Of a DNA stretch of 64,000 bases, positions 17,711 through 26,971 are shown in pieces. The position numbers were made by a program, and so were the translations under genes. Positions within the stretch are counted from its first letter, which is position 1. Each line of letters opens with the position of its first letter. Origin of the DNA: Nonomuraea maritima (GTDB lineage: Bacteria > Actinomycetota > Actinomycetes > Streptosporangiales > Streptosporangiaceae); the NCBI RefSeq assembly GCF_900100395.1, contig NZ_FNFB01000008.1:188071-252070 (forward strand). Reading direction: 5' to 3'. Under the pieces are notes generated by a model. It was not told the DNA's origin, searched no databases, and was given only the letters and a program-made list of their open reading frames with translations.

Positions 17711-18835
17711 GTGCATTCCCTGAACCAGGCGAAGCATGCGCGGGGCAACGGCCGGCTGGCCGAACTCGACCTGCTGCGCTTCCTCGCCGCGCTGGCAGTC
17801 GTCGCCTTCCACTACCTCGTCGCCTACGCCTCCGTCTGGGGAGACCGGCCCGCCGAGCTCTTCCCCGCGCTCGCGCCCATCGCCGGGCTCGGTATCCTCG
17901 GCGTCGAACTGTTCTTCATCATCAGCGGCTTCGTCATCCTCATGTCCGTCTGGGGACGCGGCCTCGGCGCGTTCGCCCGCTCCCGCCTGGTCAGGCTCTA
18001 CCCCGCCTACTGGCTCAGCCTCGCCGCCATCGCCGCCCTCTACGGCCTCACCGGCGCCAAACCGCTCGACCCCAAGCTCTCCTTAGGCGACTACCTGGTC
18101 AACGCCACCATGTTCCAGCGCCTGTTCAAACTCACCGACGCGAGCGGCGTCTACTGGTCACTGTGGGCCGAACTCCGCTTCTACCTGCTGATCAGCATCC
18201 TCATCATCATCGGCGTCACCTACGGACGCGTCCTCGCCTTCGCCGGCATCTGGCTCGCCGCCGTCATCGGCGCCCACTTCCTCGAGGACAGCCTCGTCGA
18301 CGAGATCGTCATGCCCGCCTACGCCCCCTACTTCATCGCCGGCATGGCCCTCTACCTCATCCACAAACGCGGCAGCTCCTGGCTCCCCTGGATCTACGTC
18401 GCCGCCGGATACGCCCTCTCGATCGGCTCCGCGCTCGACCGCGTCCACCGCCGCATCGACCTCGCCGGCTTCAAGAACATGCCCGTCACCGACACCAGCG
18501 TGATCATCACCATCACGCTCATCTACGTCATGACGTCCCTCGTCGCCCTCGGCCTGCTCCGCCTGCGGCCCTCCCGCCTCCTCACCGCCCTCGGCGGCAC
18601 CACCTACCCCCTCTACCTCTTCCACAGCGTGATCGCCGTCGCCCTCGTCCCGCTGCTCGTCGGCGATCTGCCCCCATGGCTGGTAGCCGTGATCACGACA
18701 CTCGCCGCGATACTCCTGTCATATCTCGTCTACTCCTTTGCCGAACGTCCCATCCAGCGGCTCCTCAAGCCTCGCAGACGTCCGCAGACCCCAACCGCCC
18801 CCGCCGCAGAGGTTCGTAAGGCCTCGGTGCCATAA
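17711..18835 (+). CDS. acyltransferase 3 family membrane protein (OafA/YrhL type)
   Basis: Polytopic O-acyltransferase, about 374 residues with ten or so membrane segments. The family pattern is clear: LAELDLLRFLAALAVVAFHYLV with the conserved His, FFIISGFVI, and the Arg-rich RLVRLYPAYWLSL. Such proteins acetylate surface glycans, lipids or secondary metabolites. The start is unclear. AAAGGAG (17703-17709) ends only one base before GTG 17711, too close; an in-frame CTG at 17720 would have ideal spacing. No glycan genes surround it, so the acceptor is unknown. Its codons strongly favour C in third position, like dpaL and dop beside it. Confidence 0.86.
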   Translation: MHSLNQAKHARGNGRLAELDLLRFLAALAVVAFHYLVAYASVWGDRPAELFPALAPIAGLGILGVELFFIISGFVILMSVWGRGLGAFARSRLVRLYPAYWLSLAAIAALYGLTGAKPLDPKLSLGDYLVNATMFQRLFKLTDASGVYWSLWAELRFYLLISILIIIGVTYGRVLAFAGIWLAAVIGAHFLEDSLVDEIVMPAYAPYFIAGMALYLIHKRGSSWLPWIYVAAGYALSIGSALDRVHRRIDLAGFKNMPVTDTSVIITITLIYVMTSLVALGLLRLRPSRLLTALGGTTYPLYLFHSVIAVALVPLLVGDLPPWLVAVITTLAAILLSYLVYSFAERPIQRLLKPRRRPQTPTAPAAEVRKASVP

Positions 18836-18854
18836 CTCTGTGGCCCTGGGGCAC

Positions 18855-18883
18855 TGTGAAGGGCATAGGCTCGGGCATATAAA
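18855..18883 (+). promoter_or_regulatory. candidate dop promoter
   Basis: TGTGAA (18855-18860), a 17-base spacer and TATAAA (18878-18883) precede dop, with a leader of about 30 bases to the ATG at 18922. The -10 box is good and the -35 poor. Confidence 0.45.
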
Positions 18884-18921
18884 CGGCGGACAGACAGACC
18901 CGGACGAACAGAGGGTGTTGC

Positions 18922-20436
18922 ATGACGGTGCGTCGGGTGATGGGCATCGAGACCGAGTACGGCATCTCCGTACCCGGCCAGCCAGGCGCCAACGCGATGG
19001 TGACCTCCTCGCAGGTCGTGAACGCCTACCTCGCGGCGTCGGCGGCTCGCGCGCGCAGAGCACGATGGGACTTCGAGGAAGAAAACCCGCTGCGCGACGC
19101 GCGCGGCTTCGATCTGGCCAGAGAGGTCGCCGACCCCACCCAGCTCACCGACGAGGACCTGGGCCTGGCCAACGTCATCCTGACCAACGGCGCCCGGCTC
19201 TACGTCGACCACGCCCACCCCGAGTACAGCTCGCCCGAATGCACCAACCCACGGGCAGCCGTCATCTGGGACAAAGCCGGTGAACGGGTGATGTACGACG
19301 CCGCCACCCGCGCGTCCGCCGTCCCCGCCAACGCCCCCATCCAGCTGTACAAGAACAACACCGACGCCAAAGGCGCCTCCTACGGCTGCCACGAGAACTA
19401 CCTCATGCGGCGCGCCACCCCCTTCGCCGACATCGTCCGCCACCTCACCCCCTTCTTCGTCTCCCGCCAGGTCGTCGTCGGCGCCGGCAAGGTCGGCATC
19501 GGACAGGACTCCCGCGGCGAAGGCTTCCAGATCAGCCAGCGCGCCGACTTCTTCGAGGTCGAGGTCGGCCTCGAGACCACGCTCAAGCGGCCCATCATCA
19601 ACACCCGCGACGAGCCCCACGCCGACCCCGAGAAATACCGCCGCCTCCACGTGATCATCGGCGACGCCAACATGTCCGAGATCTCCACCTACCTCAAACT
19701 CGGCACCACTGCCCTCGTCCTCGCCATGATCGAGGAAGGCTTCCTCACCCGCGACCTCGCCGTGGAGAACCCCGTCCAGGCACTCAGGGCCGTCTCCCAC
19801 GACCCCACCTGCCGCTACGAGATCCTCCTGCGCGACGGACGCAAGCTCACCGCCATCCAGCTCCAGATGGAATACCTCGAACAAGCCCGCAAGTTCGTCG
19901 AAGAACGCGGCACCGCCCAGGACGAGTCGAACAAGGACATCCTCGACCGCTGGGAATCCGTCCTCACCCGCCTCGCCGAAGACCCCATGCAGCTCTCCCG
20001 CGAGCTCGACTGGGTCGCCAAACTCGAACTCCTCGAGGGCTACCGCAGCCGCGACGGCCTCGCCTGGTCCCACCCCAGGCTCCAGCTCGTCGACCTCCAG
20101 TACTCCGACATCCGGCCCGACCGCGGCCTCTACAACCGCCTCGTCGCCCGCGGCCGCATGCAACGCCTCGTCACCGAGGAAGAAGTCCAGCGCGCCGTCG
20201 AACACCCGCCCACCGACACCCGTGCCTACTTCCGCGGCCGCTGCCTGAGCCAGTACAGCGAGTCGGTCGCCGCCGCCTCCTGGGACTCTGTGATCTTCGA
20301 CATCCCCGGCCGCGAATCCCTCCAGCGCGTCCCCACCTTGGAGCCGCTGCGCGGCACCAAGGCCCACGTCGGCGAGCTCTTCGACCGCTGCGACACCGCC
20401 GCCGAGCTCGTCGCCGCGCTCACCGGCGGAGAATGA
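18922..20436 (+). CDS. dop: Pup deamidase/depupylase Dop
   Basis: Converts the C-terminal Gln of Pup to Glu, making it ligation-competent, and removes Pup from substrates. The 504-residue protein is a member of the carboxylate-amine ligase fold shared with PafA. GIETEYGI at the N-end carries the Mg/ATP-binding Glu, and [15 protein letters not shown] holds the catalytic Asp. Between residues 35 and 75 lies an Arg/Glu-rich insertion ([22 protein letters not shown]), the Dop loop that distinguishes Dop from Paf[14 protein letters not shown] is shared with the PafA paralogue at 25390-26748. It is followed by pup 206 bases downstream. Confidence 0.97.
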   Translation: MTVRRVMGIETEYGISVPGQPGANAMVTSSQVVNAYLAASAARARRARWDFEEENPLRDARGFDLAREVADPTQLTDEDLGLANVILTNGARLYVDHAHPEYSSPECTNPRAAVIWDKAGERVMYDAATRASAVPANAPIQLYKNNTDAKGASYGCHENYLMRRATPFADIVRHLTPFFVSRQVVVGAGKVGIGQDSRGEGFQISQRADFFEVEVGLETTLKRPIINTRDEPHADPEKYRRLHVIIGDANMSEISTYLKLGTTALVLAMIEEGFLTRDLAVENPVQALRAVSHDPTCRYEILLRDGRKLTAIQLQMEYLEQARKFVEERGTAQDESNKDILDRWESVLTRLAEDPMQLSRELDWVAKLELLEGYRSRDGLAWSHPRLQLVDLQYSDIRPDRGLYNRLVARGRMQRLVTEEEVQRAVEHPPTDTRAYFRGRCLSQYSESVAAASWDSVIFDIPGRESLQRVPTLEPLRGTKAHVGELFDRCDTAAELVAALTGGE

Positions 20437-20473
20437 CCCGCGAGCGCGGGATGTGACGACCACCACACGTCGC

Positions 20474-20511
20474 CCCGCAGGGTGGAGCCGAGGAGCTCCA
20501 TCCCCTGCGGG
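20474..20511 (+). terminator. hairpin between dop and pup
   Basis: CCCGCAGGG-TGGAGC (20474-20488) pairs with GCTCCA (20495-20500) and CCCTGCGGG (20503-20511) around a six-base loop with a two-base bulge. It may reduce read-through, so that the abundant Pup is made from its own promoter. Confidence 0.6.
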
Positions 20512-20642
20512 CGCGGCGATCCGCGAGCGGATGCCGGGACCATCCGATTCGTGACACAAGATCGCCGGGCGATCCGCGCTCAATGTCGCCCGGTTCGGGG
20601 AAAGATATCCGTAGAGGCACGTCCCCCAAGCGGAGGTACGAC

Positions 20643-20852
20643 ATGGCAACCAAGGACACCGGCGGCCAGAAGCAGACCGGTCGGCGCGAGAACGAAGTCG
20701 AGGAGACCGAGGCTTCGGCGGCGCCCGACGTCCAGGAGCGCCAGGAGAAGCTCACGGACGACGTCGACGCGATTCTGGACGAAATCGACGAAGTTCTCGA
20801 AGAGAACGCAGAGGAATTCGTGCGCTCTTACGTGCAAAAGGGCGGTCAGTAG
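20643..20852 (+). CDS. pup: prokaryotic ubiquitin-like protein Pup
   Basis: Small, largely disordered protein tag of 69 residues that is ligated through its C-terminal side chain to lysines of proteins bound for the proteasome. The C-terminal half has the conserved helix that binds Mpa (DVDAILDEIDEVLEENAEEF) and the end VQKGGQ. The last residue is Gln, so Dop must deamidate it before PafA can use it. GGAGG lies six bases before ATG 20643. The frame is open upstream, but the family start is here (MATKDTGGQKQ). Confidence 0.98.
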   Translation: MATKDTGGQKQTGRRENEVEETEASAAPDVQERQEKLTDDVDAILDEIDEVLEENAEEFVRSYVQKGGQ

Positions 20853-20892
20853 GGCAAAACGGACAGGGGTGGGAGGGTGGAAGGTGGCCGCG

Positions 20893-21727
20893 GTGAAGCG
20901 GTGTCCTGACTGTGGGGAAGAGAAGGCGGTCTCCGAGTTCGGGCGCAATCGGCGGCGACCGGTCGGCCAAGGACGGGCTCATCTCCTACCGCAAGCAGTG
21001 CCACGCGATCGTGGCGCGTGAGAACAAGGCCAAGAACCACGGGAGCGAGCGGAACTACCTGCTCCGCTATCGCTACGGCATCACCGAGGACGACTTCGAG
21101 CGCATGCTCGCCCGTCAGGGCGGGCTCTGCGCCATCTGCCGCGCCGTTCCCGGCGCGTTCGTCGATCACTGCCATCGGACCGGTCGGGTCAGGGGCGTTC
21201 TCTGTTTCCACTGCAACAACGGGCTGGGCCATATCGGCGACAACGTGGTGCTGCTGGAGTTGGCCGCGTTGGATCTCGACGGTGAGGTGCTCTGGCCGGA
21301 GTTCGTGGTGCTGCCCGAGCAGGAGGAGAAGGCGGCGCCGGCGCGGACGCGGGCGTATCACCTGGCGCGCCGTTACCGGGTGCGGCCGGAGGACGTCGAG
21401 CGGATGGTCGCGGCTCAGCACGGGTTGTGCGTGGTGTGCTGGGACCGGCGGCCCGAGCATGTGGATCATTGTCACCGTACGGGGGCGGTCCGGTACGTGT
21501 TGTGTCTGCCGTGCAACACGGGGATCGGGCAGTTCAGGGACGATCCGGCGGTGGTGCGGCGGGCGTTGTCGTACGTGGCGGCGGGGGAGCCGTACGACGA
21601 GGTCGAGGTGTCGGACGAGGAGTTGCGCGAGCTGGTGCGGGCCGAGGAGGAGCTGCGGTCGGCGTTCTACGCGAGCGTGAGCAGGGTGGGTTTGAGCGGG
21701 CCGGGTCACGGGTCGGGCATGGTGTAG
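20893..21727 (+). pseudogene. endonuclease VII-type HNH protein with duplicated domain, apparently frameshifted near its N-terminus
   Basis: Two tandem copies of the recombination endonuclease VII (HNH-type) unit are intact in one frame: YGITEDDFERMLARQGGLCAIC...VDHCHRTGRVRGVLCFHCNNGLG, then a second copy with LCVVCWDRRPEHVDHCHRTG. The Cys pairs bind zinc and the DHCH motif is catalytic. The usual N-terminal zinc motif (VKRCPDCGEEKAVSEFGRNRR) is present but in another frame, from GTG 20893 with GGAAGG eight bases upstream. The frames switch between 20950 and 20972, where one extra base after GRNRRRP would explain it. An in-frame start at 20912 exists but has no ribosome binding site and lacks the first Cys pair. 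It could be a true lesion, a sequencing error or a slippage site. Last 22 bases overlap dinB. Confidence 0.75.
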
Positions 21728-22743
21728 TCGACGCCCACGCCGAGGAGGCGGACGGGGCGGTCGAGGTCGAAGCGGTCGAGGACGGCGAGGGCCGTCCGGG
21801 TGACAGTGGCCGGGTCGGTGGTGGGTGCGGGGAGTTTGGTCTGGCGGGTGCGGGTCAGGAACGGGCTGAAGCGGATCTTGACGGAGACGCGGGTGATCTC
21901 GCGGCCGGCTGCGGTGGCGTCCTGGGTGACCTGGTCGGCGAGGTCGGCGACGTGGCGGGCGATGGCGTCACGGTCGGTGAGGTCGTCGGTGAAGGTGGTC
22001 TCGCGGCTGTGGCCGCGGGCGATCCATGGTGTGGTGACGATCTCGGCTTCGCCTTTGCCGAGGGCGAGGTAGCGGTACCAGGGGCCGTTGGTGGGGCCGA
22101 AGTGGCGGGCCAGTTCGGCGGGGTCGGCGGCGGCGAGCTGGGCGACGGTGTGCAGGCCGAGTGCGGCGAGTTTCCTGGAGGTCTTGGCGCCGATGCCCCA
22201 CAGCGCGTCGGTGGGGCGGTCGTTCATGGTCTCGGCCCAGGTGTCGGTGGTGAGGCGGTGGATGCCGGCGGGTTTGGCCAGGCCGGAGGCGAGTTTCGCC
22301 TGGTGTTTGTTGTCGCCGATGCCGATGGAGCATTCGAGCCGGGTGCGGGTGCGTACGGCGTCGCGCAGGTCGGTGGCGAGGGTTTCCGGGTCGTCGGTGA
22401 TGGCCCCGAGGAAGGCTTCGTCCCAGCCCCAGACCTCGACGCGGACGGGGAATTCGCGCAGGACGGCCATGACGCGTGCGGAGGCGGCTTCGTAGGCGGG
22501 TGGGTCGGTGGGGAGGAAGACCGCGCCGGGGCAGCGTCTGAGGGCGGTGCGGAGGGGTGTGCCGGAGTGGACGCCGTGGGCGCGGGCTTCGTAGGTGGCG
22601 GTGGCGGCGACGGTGCGGGGCTGGGTGGGGTCTCCGGTGCCGCCGACGACGACGGGCCGGCCGCGGAGCTCGGGGTGGCGCAGGAGTTCGACGGCGGCGA
22701 TGAACTGGTCGAGGTCGACGTGGAGGATCCAGTCCCTGGACAT
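21706..22743 (-). CDS. dinB: Y-family DNA polymerase IV, DinB2-like with Ile steric gate
   Basis: Translesion DNA polymerase, 345 residues from ATG 22743; the frame is open upstream but MSRDWILHVDLDQF is the family start. Catalytic acids are Asp10 in HVDLDQF and the Asp-Glu pair in WGWDEAFLG. GIGDNKHQAKLAS and GIGAKTSRKLAALGL follow as finger and HhH elements. The position after the first Phe (Phe14) is Ile15, where DinB has an aromatic steric gate that excludes ribonucleotides. Mycobacterial DinB2 has Leu there and inserts ribonucleotides, so relaxed sugar selectivity is expected. No C-terminal beta-clamp motif of the QLxLF type is evident. It converges on the HNH gene and is divergent from prcB. 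Confidence 0.9.
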   Translation of the reverse strand: MSRDWILHVDLDQFIAAVELLRHPELRGRPVVVGGTGDPTQPRTVAATATYEARAHGVHSGTPLRTALRRCPGAVFLPTDPPAYEAASARVMAVLREFPVRVEVWGWDEAFLGAITDDPETLATDLRDAVRTRTRLECSIGIGDNKHQAKLASGLAKPAGIHRLTTDTWAETMNDRPTDALWGIGAKTSRKLAALGLHTVAQLAAADPAELARHFGPTNGPWYRYLALGKGEAEIVTTPWIARGHSRETTFTDDLTDRDAIARHVADLADQVTQDATAAGREITRVSVKIRFSPFLTRTRQTKLPAPTTDPATVTRTALAVLDRFDLDRPVRLLGVGVDYTMPDP

Positions 22744-22936
22744 GTGCTCAGTATGGCTGGGTGGGGGAGGGGCGTCCCGGTGCGGTGGGGCCGCGCATCT
22801 GGCTTCACTTGATTCACGTGTCTTGCGGGCGGTCCCGTCTGGGAAGGGTTCGCCGTGAGCTGATCGTGGGAAGTGCAGACAGCAACCCAACATGAGTAGG
22901 GTCGCCCTAGGAGCACTGACGTTTGGAGGGAGTCGC

Positions 22937-23785
22937 GTGGCATCGCACAGGGATCTGCCCGTCGGCTTGGTGAACCAGCTTTTCAGCAACACCGGAAGTT
23001 CCTCGTTCACGGAGTTTCTCAGCTCTTATGCGCCTCAGTTGCTGCCGCAGCGGGATGAGGTGCTGGCCACGCCGATCGGCGACCAGGTTCCGCACGCGAC
23101 CACGATCGTGGCCGCTACCTTCGCCGGTGGTGTGATCATGGCCGGTGACCGGCGGGCGACGTCGGGCAACATCATCTCGCAGCGTGACGTGCAGAAGGTC
23201 TTCCGTACCGACGACTACTCGTGCATGGGCATCGCGGGCACGGCCAGCACCGGTCTCGAGTTCGCGCGGTTGTTCCGGGTGGAGTTGGAGCACTACGAGA
23301 AGCTCGAGGGTCGCACGATGTCGGTGGCGGGCAAGGCCAACCGGCTGGCCACCATGATCAGGGGCAACCTGGCCATGGCGATGCAGGGGCTGGTGGTGGT
23401 GCCGTTGTTCGCCGCCTACGATCCCGATCGGGACGAGGGCCGTATCTTCAGCTACGACGTGGCGGGCGGGCCTTACGAGCGGGAGCGGTTCGACGCGATC
23501 GGGTCGGGTTCGATCTTCGCCCGTGGGTCGCTGAAGAAGCTCTACCGTGACGGCGCGTCGGCCGACGACATGACGATGACGCTGATCCAGGCGCTGTACG
23601 ACGCGGCCGACGACGACTCGGCGACGGGTGGGCCGGATGTCACGCGGAAGATCTGGCCCATCGTGGGTGTGATCGACGCGGACGGTTTCCGCTGCCTGAC
23701 CGATGAGCAGGTGGCGGGTTACGTCGAGCGGATGCTCGACGCGCGCATGATCTCGCCTGACGGCCCCATCGCCCCGCTGCGCTAG
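22937..23785 (+). CDS. prcB: 20S proteasome beta subunit PrcB
   Basis: Catalytic subunit of the proteasome core; seven form each inner ring. The precursor is 282 residues from GTG 22937 (GGAGGG at 22925-22930). Residues 1-54 are an autocleaved propeptide ending PHA, after which Thr55 of [11 protein letters not shown] becomes the N-terminal nucleophile. The catalytic Asp (AGDRRAT) and Lys (DVQKVF) follow at the expected spacing. It is 15 bases upstream of prcA and certainly cotranscribed. Confidence 0.98.
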   Translation: MASHRDLPVGLVNQLFSNTGSSSFTEFLSSYAPQLLPQRDEVLATPIGDQVPHATTIVAATFAGGVIMAGDRRATSGNIISQRDVQKVFRTDDYSCMGIAGTASTGLEFARLFRVELEHYEKLEGRTMSVAGKANRLATMIRGNLAMAMQGLVVVPLFAAYDPDRDEGRIFSYDVAGGPYERERFDAIGSGSIFARGSLKKLYRDGASADDMTMTLIQALYDAADDDSATGGPDVTRKIWPIVGVIDADGFRCLTDEQVAGYVERMLDARMISPDGPIAPLR

Positions 23786-23800
23786 AAAGGACCTCCTCTC

Positions 23801-24601
23801 GTGTCCATGCCTTTCGGATATGCGTCCCCTGAGCAGATCATGCGGGACAAGGCCGACTACGCGCGCAAGGGCATCGCGCGGGGCCGGTCGGTTGTCGTGC
23901 TGCAGTACGTCGACGGCATCCTGTTCGTGGCGCCCAACCCGTCGCGGGCGCTGCACAAGATCAGCGAGATTTACGACCGCATCGGTTTCGCGGCTGTGGG
24001 TCGGTACAACGAGTTCGAGGAGTTGCGGCTCGGCGGCATTCGGTACGCCGACATCAACGGCTACACCTACGACCGTTCCGATGTGACGGGGCGTGGCCTG
24101 GCCAACCTGTACGCGTCCAATCTGGGGCGGATCTTCACCGAGTCGATCAAGTCGCTGGAGGTGGAGGTCGTCGTCGCGGAGGTGGGCGAGACGGCCGACG
24201 GTGACGCGATCTACCGGCTGACGTTCGACGGTTCGGTGTTCGACGAGCACGGGTTCGCGGCGATGGGTGGCCAGGCGGAGGCTGTGGCGGGCCGGTTGAA
24301 GGAGCGTTACCGGGAGTCGATGTCGCTGGCCGACGCGCTGGAGGTGGCGCTGGCGGCGCTGACCGAGCCGGGTGGTGAGCGGCCGCCGGTGGGGCAGCTC
24401 GAGGTCGCGGTGCTCGACCGAAACCGGGAGCACCGCAAGTTCCTGCGGTTGACGGGGGCGCGGTTGGAGCGGCTGCTGGCCCAGACGCCGGCCCAGCCCG
24501 CATCGTCGTCGGAGGCTGCGCCGCCGTCGTCCGGCGGTAAGGCGACGCCGCCCCCTACGGGTCCTGACGGCGATGTGGACGACGGGTCCTCGCCTCTGTA
24601 G
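23801..24601 (+). CDS. prcA: 20S proteasome alpha subunit PrcA
   Basis: Structural outer-ring subunit that gates entry to the proteolytic chamber and binds the Mpa C-terminus. The 266-residue protein begins [30 protein letters not shown], the gating N-terminus and H0 helix typical of the subunit. The C-terminal 35 residues are a low-complexity Ser/Pro/Gly tail ending in DDGSSPL, longer than the conserved core. GTG 23801 has AAAGGACC upstream. The tail and stop codon belong to a sequence that recurs twice downstream. Confidence 0.97.
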   Translation: MSMPFGYASPEQIMRDKADYARKGIARGRSVVVLQYVDGILFVAPNPSRALHKISEIYDRIGFAAVGRYNEFEELRLGGIRYADINGYTYDRSDVTGRGLANLYASNLGRIFTESIKSLEVEVVVAEVGETADGDAIYRLTFDGSVFDEHGFAAMGGQAEAVAGRLKERYRESMSLADALEVALAALTEPGGERPPVGQLEVAVLDRNREHRKFLRLTGARLERLLAQTPAQPASSSEAAPPSSGGKATPPPTGPDGDVDDGSSPL

Positions 24602-24798
24602 GGGTGGGGGTTCGGTTTCGACGTAGCGGGGGCTGCCACGGCGGCCCCCGCCGTCGTGTCCGGCCTTGGCTGAGGTGGTGTGGGCGGTGGGTTCTTCCTT
24701 CGTAGGGTGGGGGGTGCTGTGGCAGCCCCCGCTGTTGTGTCTGGGCTCGTGGGTCGTGGTGGTGCCGGGGGATGGGTTCTCGCCCTTGTAGGGGTGGC
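24584..24798 (+). repeat. three imperfect repeats spanning the prcA stop and downstream gap
   Basis: A unit of the form GGGTYCTYSCYYTGTAGGGGTGG occurs at 24584-24610 (containing the prcA TAG), 24689-24714 and 24774-24798, about 105 and 85 bases apart. The first two copies are followed by related hairpins (24627-24650 and 24709-24730) and a matching CCGYYGTYGTGTC segment. It looks like an old tandem duplication of the prcA tail plus its terminator. Confidence 0.6.
24627..24650 (+). terminator. terminator after prcA
   Basis: CGGGGGCTGC (24627-24636) pairs with GCGGCCCCCG (24641-24650), with one G-T wobble and a four-base loop. A second, related hairpin (GGGGGTGCTG with CAGCCCCC, 24709-24730) follows, so the prcBA operon seems to have tandem terminators. 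Confidence 0.75.
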
Positions 24799-25377
24799 GT
24801 TTCAAGTCGGCGGGTTCGGGGTGTGGCGGTCGTCGTGAGTCGGGGTTGTCGCGGGGCCGTAGTGGGACGGTCGGGCGGGCTTGTGTGGGGTCGCGGTGAG
24901 CGCCTCCGCAGGGGGCTGTCGCGGAGGCTGGTTCGCTGGGGCGGTGCGGTGGCCTTCGTGCGGTGGTGCGCGCGTTGGTCGGGGTGGTGCGGCGAACGTC
25001 GGGTGGTGCCGTGCCGTTGCGGGGCCCAGGGGCGCTCGTGGGGCGCGAAGCGGTGGTCGAAGGGCGCTTGAGTGGGCGGCGCTGATTCGGTGGCCACGCG
25101 GGTGCTGTGGCTGTGTAGGGGTGGTGGGGGAGCGGAAGTGGTGGCGGTCCGGAGGCGATGTCTGTGCCGGGGGTAACCGTGCCGGGGTGGTGGCCGCCGG
25201 AGGTTGTGGCCGTGGGGGTGTGGTCGTGCGGGGTGGTCCTGTGGGTTCGAGTGGGGGGTGGAACTCGGCGTAAGGGGGTTATTTCGTGCGACGTGGGTGG
25301 GTGGGGGGAAACGGTCACGGGGTGGTCCTGATGAGAAAACACCTGGAAGATCTCTCCCGTTGGGCGATCCATAGGCA
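24799..25377. other. long G-rich gap between prcA and pafA
   Basis: About 580 bases without a supportable gene. The top strand is strongly G-biased (34 G against 11 C in 24841-24900) and rich in GTGG and GGGG runs. Short open frames exist in several frames because stops are rare, but none has a ribosome binding site with a recognisable product. Near the end, CATAGTGT supplies the pafA -10 box. Confidence 0.5.
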
Positions 25378-25389
25378 TAGTGTGAGGTG

Positions 25390-26748
25390 ATGGATCGTCG
25401 CATCTTCGGGCTCGAGAACGAGTACGGCGTGACCTGCACGTTCAGGGGGCAGCGCAGGCTGTCGCCCGACGAGGTCGCGCGCTACCTGTTCCGGCGAGTC
25501 GTGTCCTGGGGTCGGTCGAGCAACGTCTTCCTCCGCAACGGCGCCCGTCTCTACCTCGACGTCGGCAGTCATCCCGAATACGCAACACCCGAGTGTGACA
25601 ACGTCATCGAACTCGTCACCCATGACAAGGCCGGCGAGCGCATCCTCGAAGGGCTGCTGGTCGACGCCGAGAAGCGGTTGCGCGAAGAGGGCATCGCGGG
25701 TGACATCTATCTCTTCAAGAACAACACCGACTCGGCCGGCAACTCCTACGGGTGCCACGAGAACTACCTCGTGGGCAGGCACGGGGAGTTCGGGCGGCTG
25801 GCCGATGTGCTGATTCCGTTCCTGGTGACGCGGCAGATCGTGTGCGGGGCGGGCAAGGTGCTGCAGACGCCGCGCGGCGCGGTCTACTGCGTCTCGCAGC
25901 GGGCGGAGCACATCTGGGAGGGCGTGTCGAGCGCGACCACGCGGTCGCGGCCGATCATCAACACGCGCGACGAGCCGCACGCCGACGCCGAGCGGTTCCG
26001 CCGCCTGCATGTGATCGTGGGCGACTCGAACATGAGTGAGACGACCATGCTGCTCAAGGTCGGGGCCACCGATCTGGTGCTGCGCATGATCGAGTCGGGC
26101 ACGGTGATGCGTGACCTGTCGCTGGAGAACCCGATCCGCGCCATTCGCGAGGTTTCTCACGACATGACGGGCCGGCGCAGGGTGCGGCTGGCCAACGGGC
26201 GTGAGGCGTCCAGCCTGGAGATCCAGCAGGAGTACCTGTCGAAGGCGAAGGACTTCGTCGACCGCCGTGGCGGCGACGCGGTGTCGCACCGGGTGCTGGA
26301 GCTGTGGGAGCGCACGCTGCGCGCGGTCGACACGGGCGATCTCGATCTGGTCTCGCGCGAGATCGACTGGGTGACGAAGTACCAGCTCATCGAGCGGTAC
26401 CGGAAGAAGTACGATCTGCCGCTGTCGTCGCCGCGGGTGGCGCAGCTCGACCTCGCCTACCACGACGTGCACCGCAAGCGGGGTCTGTACTACCTGCTGC
26501 AGAAGCGCGGCTCGGTGGAGCGGGTGGCGTCCGACCTGAAGATCTTCGAGGCGAAGTCGGTGCCGCCGCAGACCACCAGGGCGCGGCTGCGCGGTGAGTT
26601 CATCCGCAAGGCGCAGGAGAAGCGGCGCGACTTCACCGTCGACTGGGTCCATCTGAAGCTGAACGACCAGGCGCAGCGCACGGTGCTGTGCAAGGACCCG
26701 TTCCGCAGCGTGGACGAGCGGGTCGACAAGCTGATCGCGGGCATGTAG
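25390..26748 (+). CDS. pafA: Pup-protein ligase PafA
   Basis: Forms the isopeptide bond between deamidated Pup and substrate lysines, using ATP through a gamma-glutamyl phosphate. The 452-residue protein starts [16 protein letters not shown], with the Mg-binding Glu. The catalytic Asp lies in [17 protein letters not shown], and [13 protein letters not shown] and the C-terminal Pup-groove zone follow. It lacks the Dop loop, which separates it from Dop. A TAGTGT box (25378-25383) ends six bases before ATG 25390, so the transcript is probably leaderless; the GTG at 25387 is less likely. It opens the second paf/tat gene block. Confidence 0.97.
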   Translation: MDRRIFGLENEYGVTCTFRGQRRLSPDEVARYLFRRVVSWGRSSNVFLRNGARLYLDVGSHPEYATPECDNVIELVTHDKAGERILEGLLVDAEKRLREEGIAGDIYLFKNNTDSAGNSYGCHENYLVGRHGEFGRLADVLIPFLVTRQIVCGAGKVLQTPRGAVYCVSQRAEHIWEGVSSATTRSRPIINTRDEPHADAERFRRLHVIVGDSNMSETTMLLKVGATDLVLRMIESGTVMRDLSLENPIRAIREVSHDMTGRRRVRLANGREASSLEIQQEYLSKAKDFVDRRGGDAVSHRVLELWERTLRAVDTGDLDLVSREIDWVTKYQLIERYRKKYDLPLSSPRVAQLDLAYHDVHRKRGLYYLLQKRGSVERVASDLKIFEAKSVPPQTTRARLRGEFIRKAQEKRRDFTVDWVHLKLNDQAQRTVLCKDPFRSVDERVDKLIAGM

Positions 26749-26971
26749 CCGGCCGGTGCGACACGCCCGCCGGTCATGAGCCCGCGGGCGATCGCCGGTG
26801 GGGTTGCGCGGCGGCGCGGTTCGCATTTTGCGGCGCGTCAAGGTGCGGAAGGCTAGGGGTGCACGCGGGTGACGCCTGGGGTTGCCGGGGAGGTAGCGCT
26901 GCGTTTACCTCGGCCCTACTGTGGGTTCGGGTAGTGTGGCGCGAATCTGATGTCTTTCCGAGGGAAATTCG

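Noticed and set aside
24584-24798. Possible CRISPR-like repeats
   Set aside because: Only three imperfect copies, spacing unequal, the first inside a coding end, no cas genes.
24772-25071. 99-codon frame in the G-rich gap after prcA
   Set aside because: Its start is one of the repeat copies and its product is a random Gly/Arg/Trp mix.
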